Shown: positions 17,670 through 27,274 of the stretch, in pieces
Numbering within the stretch: the stretch's first letter is position 1
How the letters are laid out: every line of letters starts with the position of its first letter
NCBI RefSeq assembly: GCF_036016755.1
Contig: NZ_JAYXIH010000022.1
Coordinates: forward strand, 1 to 64,000
From: Aurantimonas coralicida_A
GTDB lineage: Bacteria > Pseudomonadota > Alphaproteobacteria > Rhizobiales > Rhizobiaceae
Reading direction: 5' to 3'
DNA: 64,000 nt
Position numbers and translations under genes: made by a program
Notes under the pieces: generated by a model
The model's input: only the letters and a program-made list of their open reading frames with translations
Told to the model about the DNA's origin: nothing
Databases searched by the model: none

Positions 17670-20087
17670 ATGAGTGCGAGGGGGACCGATCGCGGACGAC
17701 TGGGGGGGACCCGGTCGCATCTGAAAGCCTTTCTTCTGGTGGGAACGGCCGCTTGCGGCCTCGGTTTCGCTGGCACGCTCGCGTATGCTCAATCGACACT
17801 TCCGACGGACATTGCTGCTCCCGATGGGGCGCAGATGTTTCTCGAAGCCGATACGGTTACCTATGACAGCGACAGCTCGGTCGTAACGGCTTCCGGCGGC
17901 GTCCAGATCGACTACGGATCCTACAAGCTGGTCGCCCGCCAAGTCGTCTACGACCAGAAGACCCGTCGGCTGGTCGCGTCCGGCGATGTCGAATTGCAAC
18001 AGCCTGACGGCAATAAGCTCTACGCGGACACGATCGACATCACCGACGATTTCCGCGATGGCTTCGTCAAGGCGCTGCGGATCGAGGCGCCCGACAACAC
18101 GCGCTTCGCCGCAACCGAGGCGGTCCGGCGCGACGGCAGCGTCACGACATTCCAGCAAGGCGTCTATACGGCGTGCGAGGCATGCCGGGCGCATCCGGAT
18201 CGGGCGCCGCTCTGGCAGGTGAAGGCGCGCAAGATTGTCTGGGACCAGACCGAGAAAGAGATCCGCTATTATGGCGCGCGCTTCGAATTCTTCGGCGCCC
18301 CGATCGCTTACCTGCCCTATTTCCAGTCCCCGGACCCGACGGTCAAACGCAAATCCGGGTTTCTGACGCCGGCTTTCCGTTCGTCCGAGGAACTGGGCTA
18401 CGGGCTGCGCGTGCCGTATTTCATCGCACTGTCCGACGACAAGGACGTCACGGTCGCGGGCACCTACTACACAAAGCAGGGCTTCCTGGCCGAGGCCGAA
18501 TATCGCCAGGCGGTCAGCAACGGCTTTTTCACTCTGCAGACGGCGGGAATCATCCAGCAGGATCCTGGTGCTTTTGCCGACAAGAATACCGCCTCCTACA
18601 CCACCCCCGATTTCGCCAACACCGACCGCGGCATGATTGGCACGACGGGGCGCTTCGCGCTGAACGAGCGTTGGACCGTCGGTTGGGACATTCTCCTGCA
18701 ATCGGATGAGAACTTCTCGGCCACCTACGACATCGCGAATTTCGGTTCGACCTTGCATACGTCGGAAATCTACCTGACCGGCCTCGGCGACCAGAGCTAC
18801 TTCGACCTGCGCGGCCAAAAGTTCGAATATCAGTCGGTGAATCCCAATCAGGACGACACGCAGCCGCTCGTCGCCCCGGCCTTCGACTACGAACGGATCG
18901 AACAGGAGACCGTCCTCGGCGGCGAAGTGAAGCTGGACCTCAATGTCGCTTCGCTCTACCGGGATGAGGATTCGCTCTCCAGGATTTGTGAACCGTCGGC
19001 AATTCTCGAGATCGACAGCCGAACGGTTTGCCGCAAGTACCGGACCGACATCCTACGTTACAATGGCCTCGAAGGCGACTACTCCCGCGGCACCGCGCAA
19101 GCAGCCTGGAGCGACACCTATACGCTGTCATCGGGGCTTGTCCTCAGTCCAACCGCATCCTTGCGCGGCGACCTCTTCGCCACGGACATGGAATCCGATG
19201 GGATTGGCAGTTCCATCGGCGCACTCACTCGTGACGAGTCCGGTGCACGCGGCATGGCGACGGCTGCGATCGAGGCGCGCTATCCCTATCTGATCGAAAC
19301 CGCGAACGCCTCCCATGTAATCGAGCCGATCGGCCAAATCGTCGTTCGGCCGGATGAGACCCAAATCGGTTTCGTTCCGAACGAGGACGCGCAGAGCCTC
19401 GTCTTCAACACCGGCAATCTGTTCCAGCTCGACAAATTCTCCGGCTACGACAGGATCGAGGGCGGAACCCGCGCCAATGTCGGCCTGCGCTACGCCGGAG
19501 CGCTGGACAGCGGCTATACGATCGATGCCGTCGTCGGCCAGTCCTACCAGCTGGGCGGAATCAATTCGTTCGCCCAAACCGATTTGGCGCTCGTGGGCTT
19601 CGATTCCGGCCTCGAGACCGACCGCTCCGACTATGTGACCTCTTTGGCCTTCGGGACGCCGATCGGGTTCGAATTCGGTGCCCAGGGACGGTTCGACGAG
19701 GTCGACTACGCTTTGCGCCGAAGCGATGTCTACGGCTCCTATTCTTCAGCTCTGGCCAGCGCGCAGATCACCTACACGAACATCGCGGCCCAGCCGACCT
19801 ATGGCTCGATCTCCGATCGCAGCCAGGTCACGGCCTCAGGCAGCCTGAAATTCGCTGAAAACTGGACGGCTTCCGGTGCTTTGGGCTACGACATTGAAAA
19901 CAGCGCGGTAGTCGAAAAGAAGTTCGGCATCGGGTATGCCGACGAATGTTTCAGCCTGCTTGTTTCCTACAGCGATACGATCGATCGTTATACGCAGGAG
20001 TCGAATTCGAAGACGCTGATGTTCCAGGTCGGCCTGCGAACGATCTCCGATTTCAGTCAATCCTACGATCTGAGTGAAGAGAAGTAG
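17670..20087 (+). CDS. lptD: LPS assembly protein LptD, 805 aa
   Basis: LptD is the outer-membrane translocon that, with LptE, inserts LPS into the outer leaflet. A signal peptide ends near TLAYAQ (about residue 41). An OstA/LptA-like jellyroll (VTYDSDSSVVTASGGVQIDY onward) covers roughly residues 50-200. The remainder is the large LptD C-terminal barrel with many aromatic-flanked strands. Cysteines in TACEACRAHP may form a disulfide of the kind needed for maturation. The gene sits between lptG and surA, its folding chaperone. Confidence 0.95.
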   Translation: MSARGTDRGRLGGTRSHLKAFLLVGTAACGLGFAGTLAYAQSTLPTDIAAPDGAQMFLEADTVTYDSDSSVVTASGGVQIDYGSYKLVARQVVYDQKTRRLVASGDVELQQPDGNKLYADTIDITDDFRDGFVKALRIEAPDNTRFAATEAVRRDGSVTTFQQGVYTACEACRAHPDRAPLWQVKARKIVWDQTEKEIRYYGARFEFFGAPIAYLPYFQSPDPTVKRKSGFLTPAFRSSEELGYGLRVPYFIALSDDKDVTVAGTYYTKQGFLAEAEYRQAVSNGFFTLQTAGIIQQDPGAFADKNTASYTTPDFANTDRGMIGTTGRFALNERWTVGWDILLQSDENFSATYDIANFGSTLHTSEIYLTGLGDQSYFDLRGQKFEYQSVNPNQDDTQPLVAPAFDYERIEQETVLGGEVKLDLNVASLYRDEDSLSRICEPSAILEIDSRTVCRKYRTDILRYNGLEGDYSRGTAQAAWSDTYTLSSGLVLSPTASLRGDLFATDMESDGIGSSIGALTRDESGARGMATAAIEARYPYLIETANASHVIEPIGQIVVRPDETQIGFVPNEDAQSLVFNTGNLFQLDKFSGYDRIEGGTRANVGLRYAGALDSGYTIDAVVGQSYQLGGINSFAQTDLALVGFDSGLETDRSDYVTSLAFGTPIGFEFGAQGRFDEVDYALRRSDVYGSYSSALASAQITYTNIAAQPTYGSISDRSQVTASGSLKFAENWTASGALGYDIENSAVVEKKFGIGYADECFSLLVSYSDTIDRYTQESNSKTLMFQVGLRTISDFSQSYDLSEEK

Positions 20088-20195
20088 TCCCGCACCCGGC
20101 CTTCGTAGGTTCGGAGCCGCCCTTCGTCGCTGGGGTACGCGAGGCACTTGCCATCACCATCCTTTCGCCAAAGCCTCGCTATAGGTGACGTACCA

Positions 20196-21179
20196 ATGTA
20201 CCTGCACGCCATCATCAAGGGAGTTGGTCGGACCATGACCGTTCGCGATTTCATCAACCACACAGCGGTTGCCCTTGCCCTTGTTGCCGCGTCCGCGACA
20301 ATGGTTGCCACCACGGGGGCTCCCGCCCAGGCGGCGTCCGAGGTTAGCATCGTCGTCAACAATCAACCGATCACGACCTATCAGATCCGCCAGCGCGCGG
20401 CCTTCCTCAAACTGCGCCGGGTCGGTGGCAACGCCACGCAAAAGGCGACCGACGAGTTGATCGACGAGGAACTGAAGAAACAGGAAATCCGGCGACGCGG
20501 GATCAACATCCCCGATGCTGCCGTCGAGGAGGCCTTCGGAAAATTCGCGGCGGATAACAAAATGAACCAGACGCAATTGAGCGAAGTGCTCACGCGCGCC
20601 GGTTTTTCCGCAAGCGCCTTCAAGGATTACATCCGCGTCCAGATGGGCTGGGGTCAGGCCATCCAGTCCAAGCTGCGGACCAGCGACAAGCTCAGCGAGC
20701 AGGAGGTCGTTCAGCGCATGCTCGCTCAGGGCGGCAAGAAACCGACGACCACCGAATACACGCTGCAGCAAGTCATTTTCGTCGTACCCGACGGGCAGCG
20801 TAAATCGCTCCTCGGCAAGCGGACGAGCGAGGCCAACAGCATGCGCTCGCGCTTCCGCTCGTGCGAGTCGACCTACGACGTCGCCAAGTCGCTGCGGGAT
20901 GTGACCGTGCGCGATCTCGGCCGCGTTGCCCAGCCGGAACTGCCGCCACGTTGGAAGGACGACATCATCAACACGTCGGTCGGCAGGACGACGCCGGTGA
21001 AGGAAACCGACCGCGGCGTCGAGTTCATCGCCGTCTGCAACAGCCGCAACATTTCGGACGATATCGCCGCGGCCATGGTGTTCCAGTCGCGCGACTTGGA
21101 AAAGCTGGGCGAAGGTGGCGAGCCAGATGCGGCCTTCCTCAAGGAACTCAAGAGTAAGGCCCGGATCGTCCGCCGATGA
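20196..21179 (+). CDS. surA: SurA-type periplasmic chaperone / peptidyl-prolyl isomerase, 327 aa
   Basis: The protein resembles the SurA N-terminal chaperone domain (VVNNQPITTYQIRQRAAFLK; DELIDEELKKQEIRRRGINI) with one weakly conserved parvulin-like region (TTEYTLQQVIFVVPD). SurA assists folding of outer-membrane barrels such as the neighbouring LptD. A hydrophobic signal segment (HTAVALALVAASATMVA) ends near AQA. ATG 20196 has AGGTGA seven bases upstream. ATG 20235 would give a more compact signal peptide and is also possible. The protein is shorter than E. coli SurA (two parvulin domains), which is usual in alphaproteobacteria. Confidence 0.88.
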   Translation: MYLHAIIKGVGRTMTVRDFINHTAVALALVAASATMVATTGAPAQAASEVSIVVNNQPITTYQIRQRAAFLKLRRVGGNATQKATDELIDEELKKQEIRRRGINIPDAAVEEAFGKFAADNKMNQTQLSEVLTRAGFSASAFKDYIRVQMGWGQAIQSKLRTSDKLSEQEVVQRMLAQGGKKPTTTEYTLQQVIFVVPDGQRKSLLGKRTSEANSMRSRFRSCESTYDVAKSLRDVTVRDLGRVAQPELPPRWKDDIINTSVGRTTPVKETDRGVEFIAVCNSRNISDDIAAAMVFQSRDLEKLGEGGEPDAAFLKELKSKARIVRR

Positions 21180-22234
21180 GTTCACCGGCCACACAGGCCT
21201 CGACCAATCTCGCGCCGATCGCGGTCACTGTGGGCGAACCGTCGGGGGTGGGACCCGACATCGCCCTGGCGATCCATGTCCATCACCGGAACGATCTGCA
21301 GTTGTTTTTTCTCCTCGCCGATCCGGTGATGCTGGCCAAGCGGGCAAACCGCCTCGGTTACGACGTCGACATCCACACCATCGCGACGCCGTCTGAGATG
21401 GCAGCGATCCGGCCAGGCGCGCTGGCGGTGCTCCCGTTGGTGAACCGTCATCTCGAAGCCCCCGGCGTCGTCGATCCCGTCAACGCGGCCGGCACGATCG
21501 AGGCGATCGACCGGGCGACGGCGCTGGTTCTTGAAGGTCAGGCCTCCGCGCTGGTCACGGGCCCGATCGACAAGAAAGCGCTATACGACTTCGGGTTTCG
21601 ACATCCCGGCCATACCGAGTATCTCGCCGATCTCTGCGGGAGACGACTCGGTGCATCGTTCACCCCGGTGATGCTCCTGACCGGGCCGGAACTGTCCTGC
21701 GTTCCCGTGACGATCCATATTCCCATCGCCGCGGTTCCCGGCAGCCTGACAGCCGAACTCATCGAAACGACATGCCGGATTGTCGCGGCCGACTATCGCG
21801 AGCGCTTGGGAATCCCGGCGCCGCGCCTGGCGGTATCCGGCCTCAACCCCCATGCCGGTGAAAAGGGCGCGATCGGCAGCGAAGACGAGGCGGTCATACG
21901 GCCGGCAATCGCGCATCTGCGCGCCGCCGGGATCGACGCATTCGGGCCGCTGCCCGCCGATACGATGTTCCATCCTGAGGCGCGGCGCGGCTATGACGTC
22001 GCCATTTGCATGTATCACGATCAGGCATTGATCCCGGCGAAGACGCTCGCCTTCGACCAGACCGTCAATGCGACGCTCGGCCTGCCGATCATCCGAACGT
22101 CTCCCGACCACGGCACTGCCTCTGACATCGCCGGAACAGGGAAAGCGCGCGCCGACAGCTTCATCGCTGCTCTGCGTCTCGCCGACAGAATGGCGACAGC
22201 AGCCGCCGTTGCAAGCACGGCCACCGGCGCGTGA
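21176..22234 (+). CDS. pdxA: 4-hydroxythreonine-4-phosphate dehydrogenase PdxA, 352 aa
   Basis: PdxA oxidises 4-phosphohydroxy-L-threonine in the DXP-dependent pyridoxal phosphate pathway. Hallmarks are GEPSGVGPDIAL at the N-terminus and metal-binding histidines in RHPGHTEYLADLCG, YHDQALIPAKTLAFD and RTSPDHGTASDIAGTG. It overlaps surA by four bases (ATGA) and rsmA begins inside its last codons, so surA-pdxA-rsmA are coupled, as in E. coli. Confidence 0.96.
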   Translation: MSSPATQASTNLAPIAVTVGEPSGVGPDIALAIHVHHRNDLQLFFLLADPVMLAKRANRLGYDVDIHTIATPSEMAAIRPGALAVLPLVNRHLEAPGVVDPVNAAGTIEAIDRATALVLEGQASALVTGPIDKKALYDFGFRHPGHTEYLADLCGRRLGASFTPVMLLTGPELSCVPVTIHIPIAAVPGSLTAELIETTCRIVAADYRERLGIPAPRLAVSGLNPHAGEKGAIGSEDEAVIRPAIAHLRAAGIDAFGPLPADTMFHPEARRGYDVAICMYHDQALIPAKTLAFDQTVNATLGLPIIRTSPDHGTASDIAGTGKARADSFIAALRLADRMATAAAVASTATGA

Positions 22235-23112
22235 GCCCGTCTGATACGCTGCCGCCCTTGCGCGCCGTGATGACCGAGCATGGCCTCGATCCAAAGCGCG
22301 GTCTCGGCCAGAACTTTCTGCTCGACCTCAATCTGACGGCGCGGATCGCGCGGCAGGCGCATCCGCTTGTTGGAGCAACGATCGTCGAGGTCGGTCCTGG
22401 GCCCGGCGGACTCACGCGCGCCCTACTGGCCGAGGGTGCCGATCGGGTCATCGCAATCGAAAAGGACGGGCGCTGTCTGCCGGCGCTCAGGGCGATCGCG
22501 GCTCACTACCCTGGCCGTCTTGAGATCATTGAAGCCGACGCGCTGACAATCGATCCGGCGACGATCGCGCATGCCGGGCCGCTGAAGATCGTGGCCAACC
22601 TGCCCTACAATGTCGGAACCCAACTGCTTTTGAATTGGGTCGCGACGGCGCACTGGCCGCCCGTGTGGTCAAGCCTGACGCTGATGTTCCAACGCGAGGT
22701 GGCCGAACGCATCGTCGCGGTCCCAGGCTCGGATCATTACGGCCGCCTCGGTGTGCTTACTGGCTGGCGGACACGCGCGCGCATCCTGTTCGACGTCTCA
22801 CGAGAGGCGTTCACGCCCCCCCCAAAGGTGACCTCGTCCGTGGTCCATCTGCTGCCGATAGCCGATCCCGAACCGGCTTCGCTCGACGCGCTCGAGCGCG
22901 TCACCGCTGCCGCATTCGGTCAGCGTCGCAAGATGTTGCGCCAGAGCCTCAAATCCCTGGGCGGCGAAGCGTTGCTCGAAGCGGCGGACATCGACCCGCG
23001 GCGCCGCGCCGAGACGCTGACCGTCTCGGAGTTCGTCCGCCTCGCCAATCAAATCCGTAGCGCNTGCTCGAAGCGGCGGACATCGACCCGCGGCGCCGCG
23101 CCGAGACGCTGA
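22231..23112 (+). CDS. rsmA: 16S rRNA (adenine(1518)-N6/adenine(1519)-N6)-dimethyltransferase RsmA, 3' end disturbed by a contig join
   Basis: RsmA (KsgA) dimethylates two adjacent adenines near the 3' end of 16S rRNA. It starts at GTG 22231, overlapping the pdxA stop. RGLGQNFLLD, the SAM loop VEVGPGPGGLTRALL and the NLPYNVGTQ catalytic motif are all present. As printed, the frame reads through an N at 23064 into a second copy of its own 3' end and stops at 23112 in a wrong frame. If the two 91-base copies are merged (N = G), the gene ends LANQIRSA-stop at 278 residues, the normal length. The tail after residue 278 is therefore artefactual. Confidence 0.93.
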   Translation: MSPSDTLPPLRAVMTEHGLDPKRGLGQNFLLDLNLTARIARQAHPLVGATIVEVGPGPGGLTRALLAEGADRVIAIEKDGRCLPALRAIAAHYPGRLEIIEADALTIDPATIAHAGPLKIVANLPYNVGTQLLLNWVATAHWPPVWSSLTLMFQREVAERIVAVPGSDHYGRLGVLTGWRTRARILFDVSREAFTPPPKVTSSVVHLLPIADPEPASLDALERVTAAAFGQRRKMLRQSLKSLGGEALLEAADIDPRRRAETLTVSEFVRLANQIRSXCSKRRTSTRGAAPRR

Positions 23113-23155
23113 CCGTCTCGGAGTTCGTCCGCCTCGCCAATCAAATCCGTAGCGC
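22973..23155 (+). repeat. 91-bp perfect direct repeat flanking a single N (contig join)
   Basis: Bases 22973-23063 and 23065-23155 are identical and separated only by the undetermined base at 23064. The unit is the 3' end of rsmA up to the GC of its last sense codon. An exact tandem duplication with an N precisely at the joint is what results when two overlapping contigs are concatenated instead of merged. Confidence 0.95.
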
Positions 23156-23162
23156 GTAGCTT

Positions 23163-23828
23163 CTAATCGATCTCTTCGGCGAGCAGCGTGGCGGTAAAGT
23201 CGAACAATCCCGGTCGCCGGTCGCGGCGAAGCCGCTCGGCGTTGATGATCGATCGCACCGCCGAAAAGGCGCGGTCCAGATCATCATTGACGACCACATA
23301 GTCGTAATCGCGCCAGCGCTCGATCTCGACGCGCGCATTCTTCAGCCGTACCGCGATGGTCTCGCCCGAATCCTCGGCGCGGCGCAAGAGCCGGGCTTTC
23401 AGCTCGGCCATCGTCGGGGGAAGAATGAAGATCGAGACGATGTCCGCCTTGGCCTGCTCCTGCAGTTGCAGAGCGCCCTGGTAATCGATGTCGAAGAGCA
23501 TGTCCCTGCCCTCCCGCATCGCTTTCTCGGCGGCATCGCGCGGCGTGCCGTAGAAGTTGCCGTGCACCTCGGCCCATTCGAGCAACGCGTCGCCGGCTCG
23601 CATCCGCTCGAATTCCGCCCGGTCGATGAAGCGGTAATGAACGCCGTCGATCTCGCTCGCCCGGCGCTTGCGCGTGGTGACGCTGACCGACAGCGAAAAA
23701 CGCGGATCGGAATCGAGGAGATTGCGCGCGATCGTGGATTTCCCGGCTCCCGACGGCGAGGACAGCACGAGCATCAGACCGCGGCGTGCGATCGCGAGCG
23801 CGGATTCGGTATCGAATATCGACGTCAT
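23163..23828 (-). CDS. gmk: Guanylate kinase, 221 aa
   Basis: Gmk phosphorylates GMP to GDP. The P-loop SPSGAGKS is at residues 24-31. The GMP-binding segment (SVSVTTRKRRASEIDGVHY) and the lid region follow in order. The start overlaps the yicC stop by four bases. The order mltG-yicC-gmk on the minus strand is the standard Rhizobiales arrangement and converges on rsmA. Confidence 0.96.
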   Translation of the reverse strand: MTSIFDTESALAIARRGLMLVLSSPSGAGKSTIARNLLDSDPRFSLSVSVTTRKRRASEIDGVHYRFIDRAEFERMRAGDALLEWAEVHGNFYGTPRDAAEKAMREGRDMLFDIDYQGALQLQEQAKADIVSIFILPPTMAELKARLLRRAEDSGETIAVRLKNARVEIERWRDYDYVVVNDDLDRAFSAVRSIINAERLRRDRRPGLFDFTATLLAEEID

Positions 23829-24712
23829 TCTATGTTCTGCACCTGCTCGCGGAATTGATCGATCACCACCTTCAGTTCCAGGCCGATGGCGGTCAGCGAC
23901 GTCGAATTCGACTTGGAACAGATCGTATTCGATTCGCGATTGAATTCCTGCGACAAAAAGTCGAGTCGCCTGCCTATCGGACCGCCTGTGGCCAAAAGCG
24001 CCCTGGCCGCTTCCACATGGGCCCGGAGGCGGTCGATCTCCTCCCGGATATCAGCCCGCGCCGCAAGGATCGCCGCCTCCTGATGCAGACGCCCTTCATC
24101 GAGCCGCTCATCCGCGTTGAGAAGCTCACCTATCTGGCCTCGCAGTCGCTGGCGGATGGTTTCTGGCGACCGACTGGGATCGTCCTCTGCGCGCTCGATC
24201 AACGCCGCGATCTCGCCGAGGCGAAGCGCAAGGATCTCGGAAAGGGCGAGGCCTTCGGCTTCCCTGGCTGCGACCAGTTTTTCCACGGCCGCGAGGAAGC
24301 CTTGGGCAACGCCCTTCTGGCGCATTTCGCGGGCCTCTGGCGCCAGCGTCCGCTCGGCCACCTCCACAATGCCCTTGATCGCCAGGATTCCGTCTGAGGA
24401 CGGCGGGCCGGCATGGCCGTCGGCGACAAGGCGGCTCGACAGCGACAACACCTGATCCAGCATCGCTTCGTTGACGGTGAAGACCGGCAGTTCGTCGTCA
24501 CGCCGAAGCTGCAGGCTGGCCTGGATGTTCCCACGGGTGAGCCGTGCGGCCGCAAGCCGGCGAGTGTCCGCCTCGATCGCCTCGAAGCCCGGCGGCAGGC
24601 GCAAGCGCAGGTCGAGCCCCTTGCCGTTGACCGAGCGCAATTCCCAGGCGAAGTCGACGCCGTCGGTGGCCCCTTCGTGGCGGGCAAAGCCCGTCATGCT
24701 CTGGACGGACAT
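23825..24712 (-). CDS. yicC: YicC family endoribonuclease-like protein, 295 aa
   Basis: The protein has the YicC N-terminal domain (MSVQSMTGFARHEG; WELRSVNGKGLDLRLRLPPG). The C-terminal DUF1732 domain ends EFNRESNTICSKSNSTSLTA and ELKVVIDQFREQVQNIE, which is the most conserved part of the family. E. coli YicC is reported to be an endoribonuclease acting on small RNAs; that role is inferred here. Its stop overlaps the gmk start. Confidence 0.94.
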   Translation of the reverse strand: MSVQSMTGFARHEGATDGVDFAWELRSVNGKGLDLRLRLPPGFEAIEADTRRLAAARLTRGNIQASLQLRRDDELPVFTVNEAMLDQVLSLSSRLVADGHAGPPSSDGILAIKGIVEVAERTLAPEAREMRQKGVAQGFLAAVEKLVAAREAEGLALSEILALRLGEIAALIERAEDDPSRSPETIRQRLRGQIGELLNADERLDEGRLHQEAAILAARADIREEIDRLRAHVEAARALLATGGPIGRRLDFLSQEFNRESNTICSKSNSTSLTAIGLELKVVIDQFREQVQNIE

Positions 24713-24749
24713 CGCCTCACCCCTCGTCTGCTATCCGGTGCCAGGTCGC

Positions 24750-25865
24750 CTATTGCGGCGCTTCCGCGTCGACCCGTTGCTGTCGCTCGATAGCCCGGTA
24801 TTTCTGCACATTGCGATTATGCTCATCGAGCGTCGATGAAAAGACATGCCCGCCGGTGCCGTCGGCGACGAAATAGAAATCATCGGTTTCGATCGGATTG
24901 GCCACGGCTTCCAACGCGGCGCGTCCGGGATTGGCGATCGGACCCGGCGGCAGTCCTTTGATCTTATAGGTGTTGTAGGGCGTGTCGCTGTCGATGTCGG
25001 ATTGCGTAACCGGCTTGTCGCTCGGCTTGCCGCCGCCGCCATAGACGCCGTAGAGAAAGGTCGGGTCGGACTGCAACCGCATGCCCTTGTTCAGACGATT
25101 GATGAACACGGACGCAACATGAGGCCGCTCGCTGGCGATCCCGGTCTCCCGTTCGACGATCGAAGCGAGCGTAATGAACTCACCAACATCCTTGACCGGA
25201 ATGTCGGGATCGCGCTTCGCCCAAATCTCCGCGACCAGATTGTCCTGAGCCTCTTTCATGCGCTGCACGAGTTCCTTGCGCGTCGCGCCGCGCTGCACGA
25301 GATAGGTGTCTGGGCGCAACGTGCCCTCGGGGAGCATGTCCGGCATCTCGCCCGTGAGCACCTCCGCTTCGGCGATCCTCTCGTATGCTTTCTCGACGGT
25401 CCAGCCCTCCGGCACCGATACCGAATGGGTGATCGAAGCGCCTACGCGAAGCTTTTCCATGACCTGACGCATGGAGGTTCCCGGAGTGAAACCATACTCG
25501 CCGGCCTTCAGGGCGCCGCCGGCGCCCGCGAAACGAACGCCATATTCGAAGATTTGGGCATCGCTGATGATCCCCTCACGTTCGAGCCCACTTGCGATCG
25601 TCTGCACGCTGGTGTTGCGCGGCACGACATAGGTCGTTTCCTCGCGCAGCGGTCCCTGGCCCTCGAACTGACTTTTGCCCCAATAGACGACCGCGCCGAC
25701 GCCGAGCATCAGAAACAGCAAGGCTGAAAGGCAGAAGTTCAGGAAAATAACGAGCTGGTTGCGGGAATGGCGCGAGCGACGCGCCGATTTTGGCGCGCGG
25801 GACCCGTCCCCGCCGCCGCTTCGATGCGAGCCGCGATCCCGTTCAGCACCTGGTTGGTCGATCAC
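24750..25865 (-). CDS. mltG: Endolytic transglycosylase MltG, 371 aa
   Basis: MltG is an inner-membrane lytic transglycosylase that cleaves nascent glycan and limits strand length. A basic cytoplasmic N-terminus is followed by one membrane helix (LVIFLNFCLSALLFLMLGVG). The YceG domain has the catalytic Glu in SIVERETG and the conserved stretches NRLNKGMRLQSDPT and LPPGPIANPG. I chose GTG 25865 because AGGAG lies seven bases upstream. An ATG at 25964 would add 33 residues and nearly touch fabF, but it has no clear ribosome binding site. Confidence 0.92.
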   Translation of the reverse strand: MIDQPGAERDRGSHRSGGGDGSRAPKSARRSRHSRNQLVIFLNFCLSALLFLMLGVGAVVYWGKSQFEGQGPLREETTYVVPRNTSVQTIASGLEREGIISDAQIFEYGVRFAGAGGALKAGEYGFTPGTSMRQVMEKLRVGASITHSVSVPEGWTVEKAYERIAEAEVLTGEMPDMLPEGTLRPDTYLVQRGATRKELVQRMKEAQDNLVAEIWAKRDPDIPVKDVGEFITLASIVERETGIASERPHVASVFINRLNKGMRLQSDPTFLYGVYGGGGKPSDKPVTQSDIDSDTPYNTYKIKGLPPGPIANPGRAALEAVANPIETDDFYFVADGTGGHVFSSTLDEHNRNVQKYRAIERQQRVDAEAPQ

Positions 25866-25968
25866 CGGATCACTCCTGAATGAAATTCCTCGTGGCCGCC
25901 GAAGCACACCGGAATGTGGCGAAAGCCCGGATGGCGCTAGGTCCGCGCCCTGCTCGTCCGCCACTCAC

Positions 25969-27234
25969 TCAGTCGGCGAAACGACGCAGAACCAGCGATG
26001 CGTTCGTTCCACCGAAGCCGAATGAGTTCGACAGCGCGACGTCGATCGGCTTCTCGCGTTTCACATGCGGCACGAGGTCGATCTTCGTCTCAACCGACGG
26101 ATTGTCGAGATTGAGCGTGGGCGGCGCAACATTGTCGCGGATCGCCAGCACCGAGAAGATCGCCTCGACGGATCCGGCCGCACCGAGAAGGTGACCGATC
26201 GCCGACTTGGTCGACGACATGGTGATGCCGTCGGCCGCATCGCCGACAAGGCGCTCGATGGCGCGAAGCTCGATCTCGTCACCGAGCGGCGTCGACGTGC
26301 CGTGAGCGTTGACGTAATCCAGGTCCGACGCGGAGACGCCAGCCCGCTTCATCGCGGCCGCCATGCACCGATAGGCGCCGTCGCCATCCTCCGCCGGCGC
26401 GGTGATATGATACGCATCGCCCGAAAGACCGTAGCCGATGACCTCGGCATAGATTCGGGCACCGCGGGCTTTGGCGTGCTCCAACTCTTCCAGAACGACG
26501 ATACCGGCACCCTCACCCATGACGAAACCGTCGCGGTCGCGGTCATAGGGACGTGAGCCCCTGGTCGGCTCGTCATTGAAGTGGGTGGAGAGAGCCTTGC
26601 ACGCGGCGAATCCCGCCAGCGACAATCTGCCGACCGGAGATTCGGCTCCACCGGCCACCATCACGTCCGCATCGCCAAAGGCGATCAGCCGTGATGCGTC
26701 GCCAATCGCATGGGCTCCGGTAGAGCACGCGGTCACCACCGAATGGTTCGGCCCCTTGAGACCATTGCGGATGGAGACGTGGCCGGATGCCAGATTGATC
26801 AGGCTGCCGGGAATAAAGAACGGGCTGACACGGCGCGGCCCTTTCTCGGCAAGGATCAGCGCAGTCTTCTCGATGCCGCGCAAACCGCCGATGCCGGACC
26901 CGATCAGAACACCAGTGGTAATCTGGTCCTCATAGGCTTCCGGATGCCAGTTCGCGTCATCCAGCGCCTCCGATGCCGCCGCGACGGCATAAAGGATGAA
27001 ATCGTCGACCTTGCGCTGCTCCTTCGGCTCCATCCAGTGGTCTGGATCGAAGGTGCCGTTCTGGCCATCGCCGCGCGGAATCTGGCCCGCGATCCGACAA
27101 GGCAGATCGTCGACCTCGAAGCCCTCGATCCGCCCCAAGCCGCTTTCGCCGTTCAGCAGACGCTTCCATGTGACGCCGGCACCCGCCCCGAGGGGGGTCA
27201 CCATACCGACGCCCGTGATGACTACTCGTCTCAT
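25969..27234 (-). CDS. fabF: Beta-ketoacyl-ACP synthase II, 421 aa
   Basis: FabF condenses malonyl-ACP with acyl-ACP during fatty acid elongation. The Cys-His-His triad is visible: the nucleophile in VTACSTGAHA, and the histidines in NAHGTSTPLGDE and SAIGHLLGAAG. MRRVVITGVGMVTPLG starts at ATG 27234. It lies downstream of acpP, its carrier protein, on the same strand. Confidence 0.97.
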   Translation of the reverse strand: MRRVVITGVGMVTPLGAGAGVTWKRLLNGESGLGRIEGFEVDDLPCRIAGQIPRGDGQNGTFDPDHWMEPKEQRKVDDFILYAVAAASEALDDANWHPEAYEDQITTGVLIGSGIGGLRGIEKTALILAEKGPRRVSPFFIPGSLINLASGHVSIRNGLKGPNHSVVTACSTGAHAIGDASRLIAFGDADVMVAGGAESPVGRLSLAGFAACKALSTHFNDEPTRGSRPYDRDRDGFVMGEGAGIVVLEELEHAKARGARIYAEVIGYGLSGDAYHITAPAEDGDGAYRCMAAAMKRAGVSASDLDYVNAHGTSTPLGDEIELRAIERLVGDAADGITMSSTKSAIGHLLGAAGSVEAIFSVLAIRDNVAPPTLNLDNPSVETKIDLVPHVKREKPIDVALSNSFGFGGTNASLVLRRFAD

Positions 27235-27274
27235 CAATCGCTCAATCGCCCCGGCGGACGCTCCGCCAGAAACG

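Noticed and set aside
16803..18818. 671-codon open frame on the minus strand across lptG and lptD
   Set aside because: It lies wholly antisense to two clearly recognisable lpt genes, has no family features and reflects third-position GC bias.
22231..23159. A true frameshift or C-terminal extension of RsmA
   Set aside because: The extra residues come from an exact 91-bp duplication around an N, best explained by a contig join.
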